Assembly: GCA_016196065.1 (NCBI GenBank)
Contig: JACPYL010000018.1
Coordinates: 1 to 64,000 of the forward strand
Reading direction: 5' to 3'
Length of the DNA: 64,000 nucleotides
Source of the DNA: Acidobacteriota bacterium
Lineage (GTDB): Bacteria > Acidobacteriota > Terriglobia > Terriglobales > Acidobacteriaceae
The notes under the pieces were generated by a model that was not told where the DNA came from, made no database searches, and saw only the letters and a program-made list of their open reading frames with translations. Positions 7,868 through 16,552 of the stretch are shown here, piece by piece; position 1 is the stretch's first letter; each line of letters opens with the position of its first letter. Made by a program: the position numbers and the translations under genes.

Positions 7868-8491
7868 CTAGCACGCCCGACCCTCGTGTCTGTGGCCCAG
7901 GAACTGTTCCAGCAACGCCATCACTACGGGAAAGCCGGGTGCGCCTGTTCGGTCCAGCTTGGTCTTTGCCGTGGGAACCCAGTTCAATAGGTGGCGCTCC
8001 AGGAATTCAGTCTCGGCTCTAGCGAGCGAAACGGCGGTGGCTTCGTCCGATGCGTTTTCGTAGGTGTAACGAAGAGCAGCGAGGAACTCCAACTGAGTGA
8101 CAAGGTAGTCAGGGACAGCACAGCTTGGGTCCGACTTGAGGCCGAGAACCTCGTAGAAGTAGGTATTCTCTAAAGCAATTTCTTGCGCGGGATGAGTTTT
8201 GTCGTGCGCTGACTCGAAGAGAGGCACCGGCGGCTCGGGTACGCCAACGTCGAACAGAGTGATATATGCGGACTCGTAGAGTTCGTAGCTAGCGAACCAT
8301 TCAAAACCGGGGAACTCACCCTCACATTCCAAGCGCTTCCACAGATCACAGAGCGTCATCGGAACGGAAGGCTGCCCCAGGAAATTGAAGCACTCGAACG
8401 TGGGGGACGCAAAGACCAGCGCAAAAAATCGATAGAGGTCGTTCTGCTGCCAGTCGATCGAGGTGACAGCGTTCTCGTCAGTAGCGATCAT
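7868..8491 (-). CDS. TorD/DmsD/NarJ-type molybdoenzyme chaperone
   Basis: A 207-residue, mostly helical acidic protein. The N-terminal LYRFFALVFASP and the later segment YLVTQLEFLAALRYTY followed by FLERHLLNWVP are typical of TorD-family chaperones, which hold the Tat substrate until molybdenum cofactor is inserted. It is the last gene of the respiratory cluster, 33 bases after the gamma-like subunit, and its natural client is the NarG-like alpha subunit encoded in the same run. A GGAGG-like run (AATAGGAGGCGCGATCC) lies before the ATG. Confidence 0.8.
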   Translation of the reverse strand: MIATDENAVTSIDWQQNDLYRFFALVFASPTFECFNFLGQPSVPMTLCDLWKRLECEGEFPGFEWFASYELYESAYITLFDVGVPEPPVPLFESAHDKTHPAQEIALENTYFYEVLGLKSDPSCAVPDYLVTQLEFLAALRYTYENASDEATAVSLARAETEFLERHLLNWVPTAKTKLDRTGAPGFPVVMALLEQFLGHRHEGRAC

Positions 8492-8524
8492 TTGGATCGC
8501 GCCTCCTATTTCTGAAACTCTGGC

Positions 8525-9256
8525 TCATTCCAAAACTTGCCACACCGAGAAATATTTTCGGCCGTCACGATCTTTCTGGCTCCCGTTCCAGACAGCGAAG
8601 GCCACGGTCGTCCCGGCGGCCAGATCGGGCAGCTCGAAGATCACGTTCCATCGGTCGTTCTGATAGGAACTGCTTGCGGGGAAGGGTTTACCAGTGCGCT
8701 TGGTTGTACTGCGGCCCTGTGCCTGCATCACCATAGCGCCGCGCGTGGCATTCCAGTAGTAGATTTCGACGGGGTGTTCAGCGTCTCCCATTTGTAAAGA
8801 GGGAGCAATCGTGTTGATGTCCGACTTTTCGGGAAACATGACTGCAGCGGCGTCGAAGAACCGATCGTCGGCTTCGGTCGGGACTTTGCGGAAACGGGTC
8901 TCTGGTGGTGTGTTGGGGACTTCTGCGAGCGTGACCGCGTCGCGTGTTGGATCGTGCCAGCTGAGCTGAAACAGCAACTTTCCACCCGAACGAGCAGCAC
9001 GGACGTCGAGGCTCGGGATCTCCGGCGGTGCGGGCTCGTCGGTATCATAAAGCGGAGGCGTGCGGTTCAGGGCGACATGCTTCACCGCAATCTGACTCCA
9101 TGCTCCGGGGCCGCCATTGAGCAGAGCATCAGCGCTCGCTGAGGACGCAGGCACGGGCAGCGACTGCCCGGCAGCCGGTTTCGCCCCGGTCTGTGCCCAC
9201 ACGGTGGAGAGCACCAAACCGACTGAGACAGTGATCACAAATTGGCGAGTTCTCAT
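8525..9256 (-). CDS. Ethylbenzene dehydrogenase gamma-like haem-b subunit of a type II molybdoenzyme
   Basis: A 243-residue protein with a Sec-type signal peptide cleaved after about residue 22 (VWAQ). The mature part is the beta-sandwich of EbdC/DdhC/SerC-type gamma subunits: paired segments LFQLSWHDPTRD and FDAAAVMFP, and a C-terminal AVWNGSQKDRDGRKYFSVWQ. In characterised relatives a Met in the first region and a Lys in the last ligate haem b; the Met in AAVMFP and a Lys in QKDRDGRK are candidates. It would relay electrons between a periplasmic cytochrome and the Fe-S chain of the beta subunit. It lies 8 bases after the beta gene. Confidence 0.8.
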   Translation of the reverse strand: MRTRQFVITVSVGLVLSTVWAQTGAKPAAGQSLPVPASSASADALLNGGPGAWSQIAVKHVALNRTPPLYDTDEPAPPEIPSLDVRAARSGGKLLFQLSWHDPTRDAVTLAEVPNTPPETRFRKVPTEADDRFFDAAAVMFPEKSDINTIAPSLQMGDAEHPVEIYYWNATRGAMVMQAQGRSTTKRTGKPFPASSSYQNDRWNVIFELPDLAAGTTVAFAVWNGSQKDRDGRKYFSVWQVLE

Positions 9257-9264
9257 GGATTCTC

Positions 9265-10266
9265 CTACAGCTGGATCTGCACCAACTGGGGCCGCACGCG
9301 GTACCGCGTCTCGGCATCGCGGCCGATCAGCAGTTGCAGTGCCTCACTGCGCCCGCCCTCCTGGGTTTTCTTGAGCTCCGCCTCCAGGCGCACAATCACA
9401 TCTTTCACCTCCGGCCCGAAGAGGTAGATAAGGTAATCGAGCGGCACCCGCGGGTCCTCCTGAATGCTCTTGCCGTAGTTGTCGCGTTTTGGCGGATTGA
9501 ATGGCGGAACGTAGAAGACGTTGGGCTGCGTTCCCTTCTCCGGGAAGAGAGGCAGAGCGATCTTGTGTACCAAAACCAGCTTGTGCACAGGAGACTCGGG
9601 ATCGTCGAGTATGCCAACGAAGCGCAATCGGCCCGGACACTGCGCGGCGCAGGCGTTCACTTGGCCTTTCTCAAGCCGCGGATAGCAGAAGATGCATTTC
9701 TCCGATTTCCCAGTGACCTCGTTGAAGTAGATCTTCTTATAGGGGCACGCCTTGATGCAGTAGCGATAACCCTGGCAGCGCTCCTGGTCAATCACCACGA
9801 TGCCGTCTTCGTCGCGTTTGTAAATAGCCTTGCGCGGACACGCCTCCAAACACGCAGGGTGCGTGCAGTGGTTACAGATACGCGGCAAATAGAAGAAGTA
9901 GTTCTCGTCTTCATTCATGCTGCCCACATCTTCGTCCCAGTTGACGCCGGACTCCGGCTCGGGCGAGGGCATGACTGGCTGCTTCTTGCCTTCATACAGA
10001 CGCTGTTCGTAGTTGTATTCCCAGGCGTGGCCGTAGTCGTCCATGGTGGGCAGCGGGCTGGGCTGGAGCAAGCCATCTTTCCATCCGCCGCCGATACGGT
10101 CCCACTGGCGCGGATAGCCAAGGCCGGGACGGGTCTCGACATTGTTCCAGTACATGTAGCCGGTGCCGTCGCGGTCGGTCCAGAGTTTCTTGCACGCGAT
10201 CGTGCAAGTCTGGCAGCCCAGACATTTGTTCAGGTCCATCACCATCGCATATTGGTGTTTTGACAT
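9265..10266 (-). CDS. Fe-S beta subunit of a NarH/DdhB/SerB-type molybdoenzyme
   Basis: A 333-residue protein with four cysteine clusters. CLGCQTCTIAC begins at about residue 15; CNHCTHPACLEAC, CQGYRYCIKACPYKKIYFN and CIFCYPRLEKGQVNACAAQC follow. In CQGYRYC an aromatic residue stands where a cluster cysteine would be, as in NarH (Trp there), predicting three [4Fe-4S] and one [3Fe-4S] centre. There is no signal peptide, so it is probably exported bound to the Tat-targeted alpha subunit. It lies 12 bases after the alpha gene and passes electrons to the molybdenum subunit. Length fits selenate, chlorate and dimethylsulfide enzymes better than the longer NarH. Confidence 0.9.
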   Translation of the reverse strand: MSKHQYAMVMDLNKCLGCQTCTIACKKLWTDRDGTGYMYWNNVETRPGLGYPRQWDRIGGGWKDGLLQPSPLPTMDDYGHAWEYNYEQRLYEGKKQPVMPSPEPESGVNWDEDVGSMNEDENYFFYLPRICNHCTHPACLEACPRKAIYKRDEDGIVVIDQERCQGYRYCIKACPYKKIYFNEVTGKSEKCIFCYPRLEKGQVNACAAQCPGRLRFVGILDDPESPVHKLVLVHKIALPLFPEKGTQPNVFYVPPFNPPKRDNYGKSIQEDPRVPLDYLIYLFGPEVKDVIVRLEAELKKTQEGGRSEALQLLIGRDAETRYRVRPQLVQIQL

Positions 10267-10278
10267 GGCTGCCTCTCC

Positions 10279-13044
10279 TCAGACCTTCGCCTTCTCAACG
10301 TCCACCTTGATGTCGCGGTTGTTGCCGGTCGGCCCCCAGTAGTTCAGGCGGAAGTTGACATGGCCGTACTTGCCGATGAGCTGGGTCGGTTTGATCTTGA
10401 TGTAGGTGAGCGACTGCCATCCGCCCTCCTTGAACCCAAGGTATTTTTCCCAGCCGTGATACATCGTGACGCGGCCGGGCTTTTCGCCGGGCAGGATCTG
10501 CAAGCGGCAAACGCAGTGGCCGACTTCATTGTGGATGCGGACCCAGTCGTTGTCTTGTAAGCCGCGCTTGCGCGCGTCGTCTGGATGCATGTAGACAATA
10601 GGTCCGCCGCGCTGCAGCCGCAGCATGGCGCGGTGATCGCGCCACGTGGAGTGGATCGACCAGCGCCCGTGCGGCGTGTTCCAGTAGAGCGGATATTTTT
10701 CGGCAACCGGCTCTTTGAACGTCGGCAGTTGCTCGCCCAGTTCGATGTACCAGGGATGATCGATGTAGAACTGCTGGCGCCCCGTCAAAGTTCGCCATGG
10801 GCGCTTCTTTTCAAGCTGATGCTTGAAGGGCGTATAGGCAATGCCGTCTTCAATGTCGCTGTTCCACGATTCGGGATCCGTCGCGATGAAGCGCTTCGGT
10901 TTCTCCTGCAGTTGCTTGTAGGTCATTCCCTTCGTTTCTTCCGCGTTCCCGAGGATGAAGTCCACAGCCTGTTCGTCACTCTGGATCTTCCCCTTGCCCG
11001 TCCAGTCGTGCGCGAGCTGCGTGAAATCGCGGTTCCAATCGAAGGCTTCGTCGTGGAAGGGTTTCAGGCCTTTCTTGGTTGCAACCTCAGCCATCTTTTC
11101 AGCCAGTGCACGGAAAATGTCCCAGTCGGTCTTGCTTTCAAACAGTGGCTCACAAGCTTTGCCGAACGGGTGAATGTAGCTGTGGCAGTCGGTGGAGTTG
11201 ATGTCCACCTTCTCGTAGTAGCTGGCCGCGGGCAGCACGACGTCGGAGTAGAGCGCCGTCGTGTCCATGCGGTAGTTGATGTCGACAATTAGATCGAGGT
11301 CCTTCCACAGTGACGACTCGATGATCTCGTTGCCTTTGGCCTGGTTCAGGTAGTTGGCTCGCCACACGATGAAGGCGCGTGGCTTCTTGCCGTTTTTCGG
11401 CCAGAGCGGCATCCATCCGTTCTTCACGGATTCCTGGATGTACCACTCGATCGGCTTGCCGTTATAAAGATGTGGGTCCTTATTCGAGGAGTGCACATAG
11501 CTCCACAGCGTGGTGTTCTGGAAGCGCTGCTTCTTGCGGGTTTCGGGAAAGGCGAGCTTAAAGAAGCCTTGCTCGGGCCAGAGGCGCTCCTGTCCGACGT
11601 AGTGATTGAATCCACCGCCATTTTTGCCGGTGTTTCCCGTGAGAGCAACCAGCAGGATGAAGGAGCGGTTGGTCAGATCGTTGTGGAACCAGTGATTGGT
11701 GCCGGCACCGTGGATGATCATCGCCGGCTTGCGCGTGCCCAGATCTCTGGCGAAGAGTTCGATCTCGTGGGCGGGCAGACCGGTTCGTGCGGCGACTTCA
11801 TCCACCGTGTATCCGGCAATTTCTTTCTTCAGGAGTTCGAATACGGTGGTGACTTCAGCGGTCTTGCCATCGGCGAGCTGCACGTGGAACGTGCCGGTCA
11901 GCGCGGGATCGGCACCGTTGAGTTGGATGGTCTTCTGATCCGATCCCATGGAACCGGGCGTTGGCACTGCCTTCTGCTGCTTCGTATCCCAGAAGTAGAA
12001 AATGTCGTCCTTGCCACCTTTCTTGAGATCAGACTCGCGCAGAAAGCGGTTCGTGCCCGGAAGCACAAGCAGTGGCATGTCCGTTTGTTCTTTCACATAC
12101 GGCGCGTCGATGAGGTTCTGATCGATCAGCAGCTTGGCGACGCCGAGCGCGAGAATGCCGTCGGTGCCAGGGTTGATCCGGAAGTAAAGATCGGCATGAA
12201 TGGCGCTGGAGTTGTAGTCCGGAGAAATGCAGACGAGCTTAGCGCCGTTATAGCGAGCCTCGTAGGCGAAGTGGGCGTCGGGGATGCGCGTCTGCGAGAT
12301 GTTCGATCCCCAAAGCACGATGTATTTCGAGTTGAACCAGTCAGCGCATTCGCAGGACTCGGTCTGAACACCCCAGGTCAGCGGCTCACCCGGGGGCAGG
12401 TCACAGTACCAGTCGTAGAAGGAAAGGAAAACGCCGCCAATGTAGTGGGCAAGCCGCGAGCCTGCGCAAAAGCTGACCGGACTCATAGCGGGGATGACAC
12501 TGAAGAAGGAATTTGTATCTGGGCCATGGTTGTAAATATTGTCGAGCAGGTTTTCGGCAACCATGGTGAGCGCCTCGTCCCAGGTAGCGCGGCGCCACTT
12601 GCCTTCTCCCCTTTCGCCTGTGCGGATCAACGGATAGCGCAGGCGCTGCGGGCTGTATACGTATTCGGTAAAGCATCCACCCTTCTGGCATCCGCGCGGA
12701 TTGTAATCCGGAAGATCCGCATTGATACGCGGATAGTCGGCCGCCTGCTCCTCGCGGACCATCACGCCGTTGCGCACGTACACCTTCCAGGAGCAGGAGC
12801 CGGTGCAGTTGGCCGAATGTGTGGAACGGACGACTTTGTCCCACGTCCAGATCTTGCGGTAGAAGTCCTCCCATCCGCGATAGGGATAACTGCGCAGCGG
12901 ATCAAAGTCTCCCGTTAGCGTGCTCAACACCGGTTTCTCTTTACGCGAGCAACCGGGGAGGGCGAGAGTAGCAGCCGTTATTGCGGCAGTTCGTATAAAA
13001 CTGCGTCGCGAGAAGGGCTTCTTAGGTTCGTTGTTATCGCTCAT
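10279..13044 (-). CDS. Tat-exported molybdenum catalytic subunit, NarG-like type II DMSO reductase family
   Basis: A 921-residue molybdopterin enzyme. The N-terminus has a twin-arginine signal (SRRSFIRTA) ending in LALPGC, a possible lipobox, so it acts on the outer face of the membrane and may be lipid-anchored. The [4Fe-4S] ligands H76, C80, C84 and C119 are of the His-Cys3 type. D211 in YDWYCDLPP is the expected aspartate Mo ligand, and ADWFNSKYIVLWGSN follows as in nitrate reductases. It is about 320 residues shorter than E. coli NarG, matching periplasmic-facing nitrate, selenate and perchlorate reductases. Nitrate is the most likely substrate from motif similarity, but oxidation of nitrite or reduction of another oxyanion cannot be excluded. 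The start overlaps the cytochrome stop as ATGA (13041-13044). Confidence 0.88.
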   Translation of the reverse strand: MSDNNEPKKPFSRRSFIRTAAITAATLALPGCSRKEKPVLSTLTGDFDPLRSYPYRGWEDFYRKIWTWDKVVRSTHSANCTGSCSWKVYVRNGVMVREEQAADYPRINADLPDYNPRGCQKGGCFTEYVYSPQRLRYPLIRTGERGEGKWRRATWDEALTMVAENLLDNIYNHGPDTNSFFSVIPAMSPVSFCAGSRLAHYIGGVFLSFYDWYCDLPPGEPLTWGVQTESCECADWFNSKYIVLWGSNISQTRIPDAHFAYEARYNGAKLVCISPDYNSSAIHADLYFRINPGTDGILALGVAKLLIDQNLIDAPYVKEQTDMPLLVLPGTNRFLRESDLKKGGKDDIFYFWDTKQQKAVPTPGSMGSDQKTIQLNGADPALTGTFHVQLADGKTAEVTTVFELLKKEIAGYTVDEVAARTGLPAHEIELFARDLGTRKPAMIIHGAGTNHWFHNDLTNRSFILLVALTGNTGKNGGGFNHYVGQERLWPEQGFFKLAFPETRKKQRFQNTTLWSYVHSSNKDPHLYNGKPIEWYIQESVKNGWMPLWPKNGKKPRAFIVWRANYLNQAKGNEIIESSLWKDLDLIVDINYRMDTTALYSDVVLPAASYYEKVDINSTDCHSYIHPFGKACEPLFESKTDWDIFRALAEKMAEVATKKGLKPFHDEAFDWNRDFTQLAHDWTGKGKIQSDEQAVDFILGNAEETKGMTYKQLQEKPKRFIATDPESWNSDIEDGIAYTPFKHQLEKKRPWRTLTGRQQFYIDHPWYIELGEQLPTFKEPVAEKYPLYWNTPHGRWSIHSTWRDHRAMLRLQRGGPIVYMHPDDARKRGLQDNDWVRIHNEVGHCVCRLQILPGEKPGRVTMYHGWEKYLGFKEGGWQSLTYIKIKPTQLIGKYGHVNFRLNYWGPTGNNRDIKVDVEKAKV

Positions 13045-14525
13045 GGTTGATGCCCCGAAGGCGTTCCTGAAATCGAGTTTTGCGCCATAGATTTCTGCCC
13101 TCTTTGCTCCCCTAGCGTGCGCAAGTAGGCGAGCAAGTCCGCAACCTCCTGATCGCTAAGCGCTGGAGCGTCTGCACGCTGGAAGGCGGGCATGGCCGTT
13201 GCCACTCGACCGTTGCGGATTGTGCGTACGATAAAGTCGTTCGTAGCAGCCTGCTGAAACACGGGGTTGCCAATCTCCGGTGCGATTCCGCTGCGACCGT
13301 TCATGCCGTGACAGCCGGCGCAATTCCTCAGGAAGAGGGTGTGACCGCGAGTGGAGTCACCCTGCAGGATTAGTGGAACCATTGCCGGGGCTACCGTAGC
13401 ACCCGTGCGGAGATACTCAATCACCCCCGCAATCTCTTCGGGAAGCAGTCCACCCGCATGCGGGCCCCAGGCAGGCATCTGCGTGCCAGGTCGTCCTCGC
13501 TCGATGTTGGTCTGGAAGTATTCGCGAGTTGCGGCTGCAATCAACGAGGCGCCGCGAATCGCCGGAATGAAGCGGTTGAATTTCTTGTCCCAACGGGTGT
13601 AAGCGCCGTTGCCGTGGCAGGCAGTGCAGTACTGCCTGTAGACCTGTTCACCGGTCAGGGGAACGGGATGGAGCGAGTGGTATTTCTGCTCGATCTTGTC
13701 AGGCGCAAGATAGCTCTCGGGCACATCCCGTTTCCACTGCGAGAGCATGTACGCGGTGAGCGCCAGTGCTTCTGGCCGGGTGACGGTTGGATTGCGCATC
13801 AGGCTATCGGGAACCACGCCACCGGGATCGCGGAGGTGAGCGTTCTGCCAGTCCCATGTGGTATGTGGCGGCTTCAGGTTCGTCATGATGAGCTGGTGCT
13901 TGGTCTTCGCACCTTCATTATCGAGCGCAGGTCCGAGCGCACCGCCGCGTCCACCAAGCTTATGGCAGGAGCCGCAGCTTTTCTCCTGATAGAGCTTCAT
14001 GCCGGCAACCAGCAGCGGAATCTGATCGGGCGGTAACTTTTCTGCGTCGTGGCAAGTAACGCATGTCGCCTCGGTTAGCTCCGGCGGCAGCAGAGGGTAG
14101 TCCCAGAACACGTCTTCAGCTTTCGCTTCATTGAACGTCATGGCCGCGCCCTGCCCGTGGTGACAGACCGTGCAGCCAAAGCGATCGACGGGATGCTTGT
14201 CGAGGATGTGACCGGGATGAGCGCGGTGGGGCTGCGGCACGTCCGTCATGCGAGGATCGTCAATGCCGTTGTGACAGGTAACGCAGCGGTCCACGGTGGC
14301 GAGCGCCGGGATGCTGGCCTGTTTCATCTCGACGCGGAACTTGGCGAGCAGTTCGCGGCCGCGGTCGTCCGTGGCTTTCTCGCGAAGAATGTTGCGGTAC
14401 TCGTGTTGCACGGTTTGCCATTGCGCGAGGTAGTTCTCGCGCACAGCCGCACCCACCAGATAAGCGATGGTGACAATGCTCGACACCAACAGGAGCCAGC
14501 GATAGATTCGGGATGGGTCTGTCAT
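13041..14525 (-). CDS. Membrane-anchored hexahaem c-type cytochrome
   Basis: A 494-residue protein with an N-terminal membrane anchor (about residues 9-27) and six CXXCH haem sites beginning at residues 81, 118, 155, 184, 300 and 402. The last two sit in separate monohaem cytochrome-c-like domains (YRQYCTACHGNG and RNCAGCHGMNG) with candidate Met ligands in TQMPAWG and TAMPAF. It lies between cytochrome b and the NarG-like gene and probably carries electrons from the Rieske/cytochrome b module to the molybdoenzyme. It is 10 bases after the cytochrome b stop and overlaps the next gene by four bases. Confidence 0.88.
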   Translation of the reverse strand: MTDPSRIYRWLLLVSSIVTIAYLVGAAVRENYLAQWQTVQHEYRNILREKATDDRGRELLAKFRVEMKQASIPALATVDRCVTCHNGIDDPRMTDVPQPHRAHPGHILDKHPVDRFGCTVCHHGQGAAMTFNEAKAEDVFWDYPLLPPELTEATCVTCHDAEKLPPDQIPLLVAGMKLYQEKSCGSCHKLGGRGGALGPALDNEGAKTKHQLIMTNLKPPHTTWDWQNAHLRDPGGVVPDSLMRNPTVTRPEALALTAYMLSQWKRDVPESYLAPDKIEQKYHSLHPVPLTGEQVYRQYCTACHGNGAYTRWDKKFNRFIPAIRGASLIAAATREYFQTNIERGRPGTQMPAWGPHAGGLLPEEIAGVIEYLRTGATVAPAMVPLILQGDSTRGHTLFLRNCAGCHGMNGRSGIAPEIGNPVFQQAATNDFIVRTIRNGRVATAMPAFQRADAPALSDQEVADLLAYLRTLGEQRGQKSMAQNSISGTPSGHQP

Positions 14526-14535
14526 CGCATTTTCC

Positions 14536-16077
14536 TCAGTGCACAGGCCACTGCGAGGGCCACCAGTAAAAATGCCAGTTTGGTCCGCGATGGACGGTCG
14601 CGAAGTACGTCAGCAGAGTGAAGCTGACCAGGAAACAGGTGAACAGCGCCACCGCCGAGAGCCGTACCGAATCATTGCGTTTCAGGATGAACAGCGACCA
14701 AGCAGCAAAGATCAACACCAGCAGCGAACCGGGATTAATCGCGATGATCCAGACCTGGTGAATGTTCGGAAACCAGCTGCGCAGCCAGCCGTAGTTCACA
14801 GTGAACGCGAGCATGCCGACGGTCACAGCGCAGGCAAAGAGTAAGGATTGCCAGAACACGGAGCGCTCACCGCTAGTGCCGAACCACGTGCCTTCACCTC
14901 CTGGGCGGCGATCCAGAAACGGGATCAGCGCAAGTCCGACCAGGACGATCATCGGAATCAACATGCCTCCCATGAACGCCGAATAGGAAACCAGTTCCTG
15001 AAGTCCCAGGAAGTACCAGGGCGCCTTCGCCGGATTTTCCGGAACGGCTGCGTTCGCGAGTTCCTTCAGAGGCGCATCGTAGTAGTAAGACAAAATCAGC
15101 GTAGTCGCTACCGTAACCATGAAGACCGAGAGCTCGGCCCAGAACAAATGCGGCCAACTCATCACCGTGTTCTCAGGCCCCCGATTCACCGGCGGGCGCT
15201 TGCCCTTCACGAGCGCCATCAGTCCATAGGTTTTGGTGGCAAGCGGTTGGAATACAGGCCGGCGTTCTCCGCCCCATTCGGCGAGTCCGCCGGGCGGATC
15301 TTCTGGCTTGGCAAGGCCACCATCCTTTCGAATTCTCCAGAAGTGCACGCCGAGCAGCGCGACCAGTGCCAGCGGAAGAACAAAAATGTGGAGGACGTAA
15401 AATCGAATCAGCGCGTCCTGCCCGACGTAGTTTGCACCCAGCAAAAGGCGTTTTTGGAGGCCACCGGGATCGAAGAATTTCGTGATGCCGATGGCATCGG
15501 TGAATTCACGCGGTGAGTTGGCGATATTAGAGCCGATGGTGATCGCCCAGTAAGCCAACTGGTCCCAAGGCAGCAGGTAGCCGGTGAAGCTCAGCGCCAG
15601 GGTGATGACGAGCAGTCCGAGTCCCACGAGCCAATTGAATTCACGCGGCTTCTTGTAGCTCGCCGTAAAGAAGACCCGTGCCATGTGCAGCAGGACTACC
15701 AGCACCATCAACTGCGCGGACCACCGATGAATGTTGCGGATGAAGCGTCCGGTAGAGACAGTGAAGTGAATGTCCTTGATGGATTGATAGGCCAGATCGG
15801 TCGAAGGTTTGTAGTAAACCATCAGAAGCACGCCAGTGATGATGGTGATGATGAAACTGGCCGTCGCCATCAAGCCGAGTCCGAATGTGAGTGTTGGCCT
15901 AAGCGTCCGCACGTGTACGCGAACGCTGTGGATGTGCAGAAAGAGATTGTGGAAAGTGGCCTGTGACTCCTCGCGCTCCGATTCGGGTGTCTTGCCCAGG
16001 CGGAAGCAGGACTCCTTCAATGTCCGAGGTAGATCGTGCAGGTTGTGAATGAACTCTCGCGTCGCGCTCTCTGCCAC
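14536..16077 (-). CDS. Cytochrome b of a Rieske/cytochrome b complex (b6 and subunit IV in one chain)
   Basis: A 513-residue membrane protein with a cytosolic N-terminal extension, then the four-helix haem-b domain (RNIHRWSAQLMVLVVLLHMAR, with the expected histidines) and the C-terminal subunit-IV-like part. The Qo-site loop reads KAPWYFLGLQE instead of PEWY, a variant seen in several non-proteobacterial complexes. Additional helices follow at the C-terminus. With the Rieske protein it should oxidise quinol and conserve energy. It lies 10 bases after the Rieske gene and 10 bases before the multihaem cytochrome gene. Confidence 0.9.
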   Translation of the reverse strand: MAESATREFIHNLHDLPRTLKESCFRLGKTPESEREESQATFHNLFLHIHSVRVHVRTLRPTLTFGLGLMATASFIITIITGVLLMVYYKPSTDLAYQSIKDIHFTVSTGRFIRNIHRWSAQLMVLVVLLHMARVFFTASYKKPREFNWLVGLGLLVITLALSFTGYLLPWDQLAYWAITIGSNIANSPREFTDAIGITKFFDPGGLQKRLLLGANYVGQDALIRFYVLHIFVLPLALVALLGVHFWRIRKDGGLAKPEDPPGGLAEWGGERRPVFQPLATKTYGLMALVKGKRPPVNRGPENTVMSWPHLFWAELSVFMVTVATTLILSYYYDAPLKELANAAVPENPAKAPWYFLGLQELVSYSAFMGGMLIPMIVLVGLALIPFLDRRPGGEGTWFGTSGERSVFWQSLLFACAVTVGMLAFTVNYGWLRSWFPNIHQVWIIAINPGSLLVLIFAAWSLFILKRNDSVRLSAVALFTCFLVSFTLLTYFATVHRGPNWHFYWWPSQWPVH

Positions 16078-16087
16078 GGTATGCCTC

Positions 16088-16552
16088 CTACACGCTGTAC
16101 CGCGTGCCCTCTGGGACCTCGTTGTCCGCGTTGACGATCAAATCACCGTTCGCGGCACGACTGACCTCCAGCCAGGGCAGAGGTCGCGGCGCCGGACCAC
16201 CCACCACGCCGCCTTTGCTGTTGAAACGGGAGCCGTGGCACGGGCATGCAAATCCATCCTTCGAGCGCGCTACCGTGCAACCCAGATGAGTGCATGTGCT
16301 CGAAATCGCGTAGAAGCCTTCGTCGTCGCGGAACAGCACCAGGTTTTGATCGGTGAAAGCGGTTTCACTTCCAGCTGAAAATTGCTCGGGCGGCCCGAGT
16401 TTGAAGCGGCGCACCGGGCCGGGCAGCACTGCGGGGTTGGGCAACCGCAACATTCCGGCAGCCGCGGTGCCCATGGCTGCAAGAAAACTTCCCAACGACG
16501 CGAGTGTAAGAAAACTGCGCCGGTTAACACGGGGTGGATCTAGACGGGACAT
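16088..16552 (-). CDS. Rieske iron-sulfur protein
   Basis: A 154-residue protein when started at 16552, where AAGGAG precedes the ATG at good spacing and a twin-arginine signal follows at once (NRRSFLTLASLG). A longer reading to 16621 lacks these features. The domain carries CTHLGCTV and CPCHGSRF, the two-loop Rieske signature with the extra disulfide cysteines of the high-potential respiratory type. The start overlaps the end of the FAD/Fe-S gene by 13 bases, which implies coupled translation. It partners the cytochrome b encoded next. Confidence 0.92.
   Translation of the reverse strand: MSRLDPPRVNRRSFLTLASLGSFLAAMGTAAAGMLRLPNPAVLPGPVRRFKLGPPEQFSAGSETAFTDQNLVLFRDDEGFYAISSTCTHLGCTVARSKDGFACPCHGSRFNSKGGVVGGPAPRPLPWLEVSRAANGDLIVNADNEVPEGTRYSV

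Noticed and set aside
11470-12918. Long plus-strand frame of 482 codons opposite the NarG-like gene
   Set aside because: It is antisense to strongly conserved molybdoenzyme motifs, has no ribosome-binding site and reads as low-complexity Arg/Val-rich sequence.
10279-13044. Classification as cytoplasmic NarG of a NarGHI complex
   Set aside because: The protein has a Tat signal, is about 320 residues shorter than NarG, and no NarI-like gene is present.
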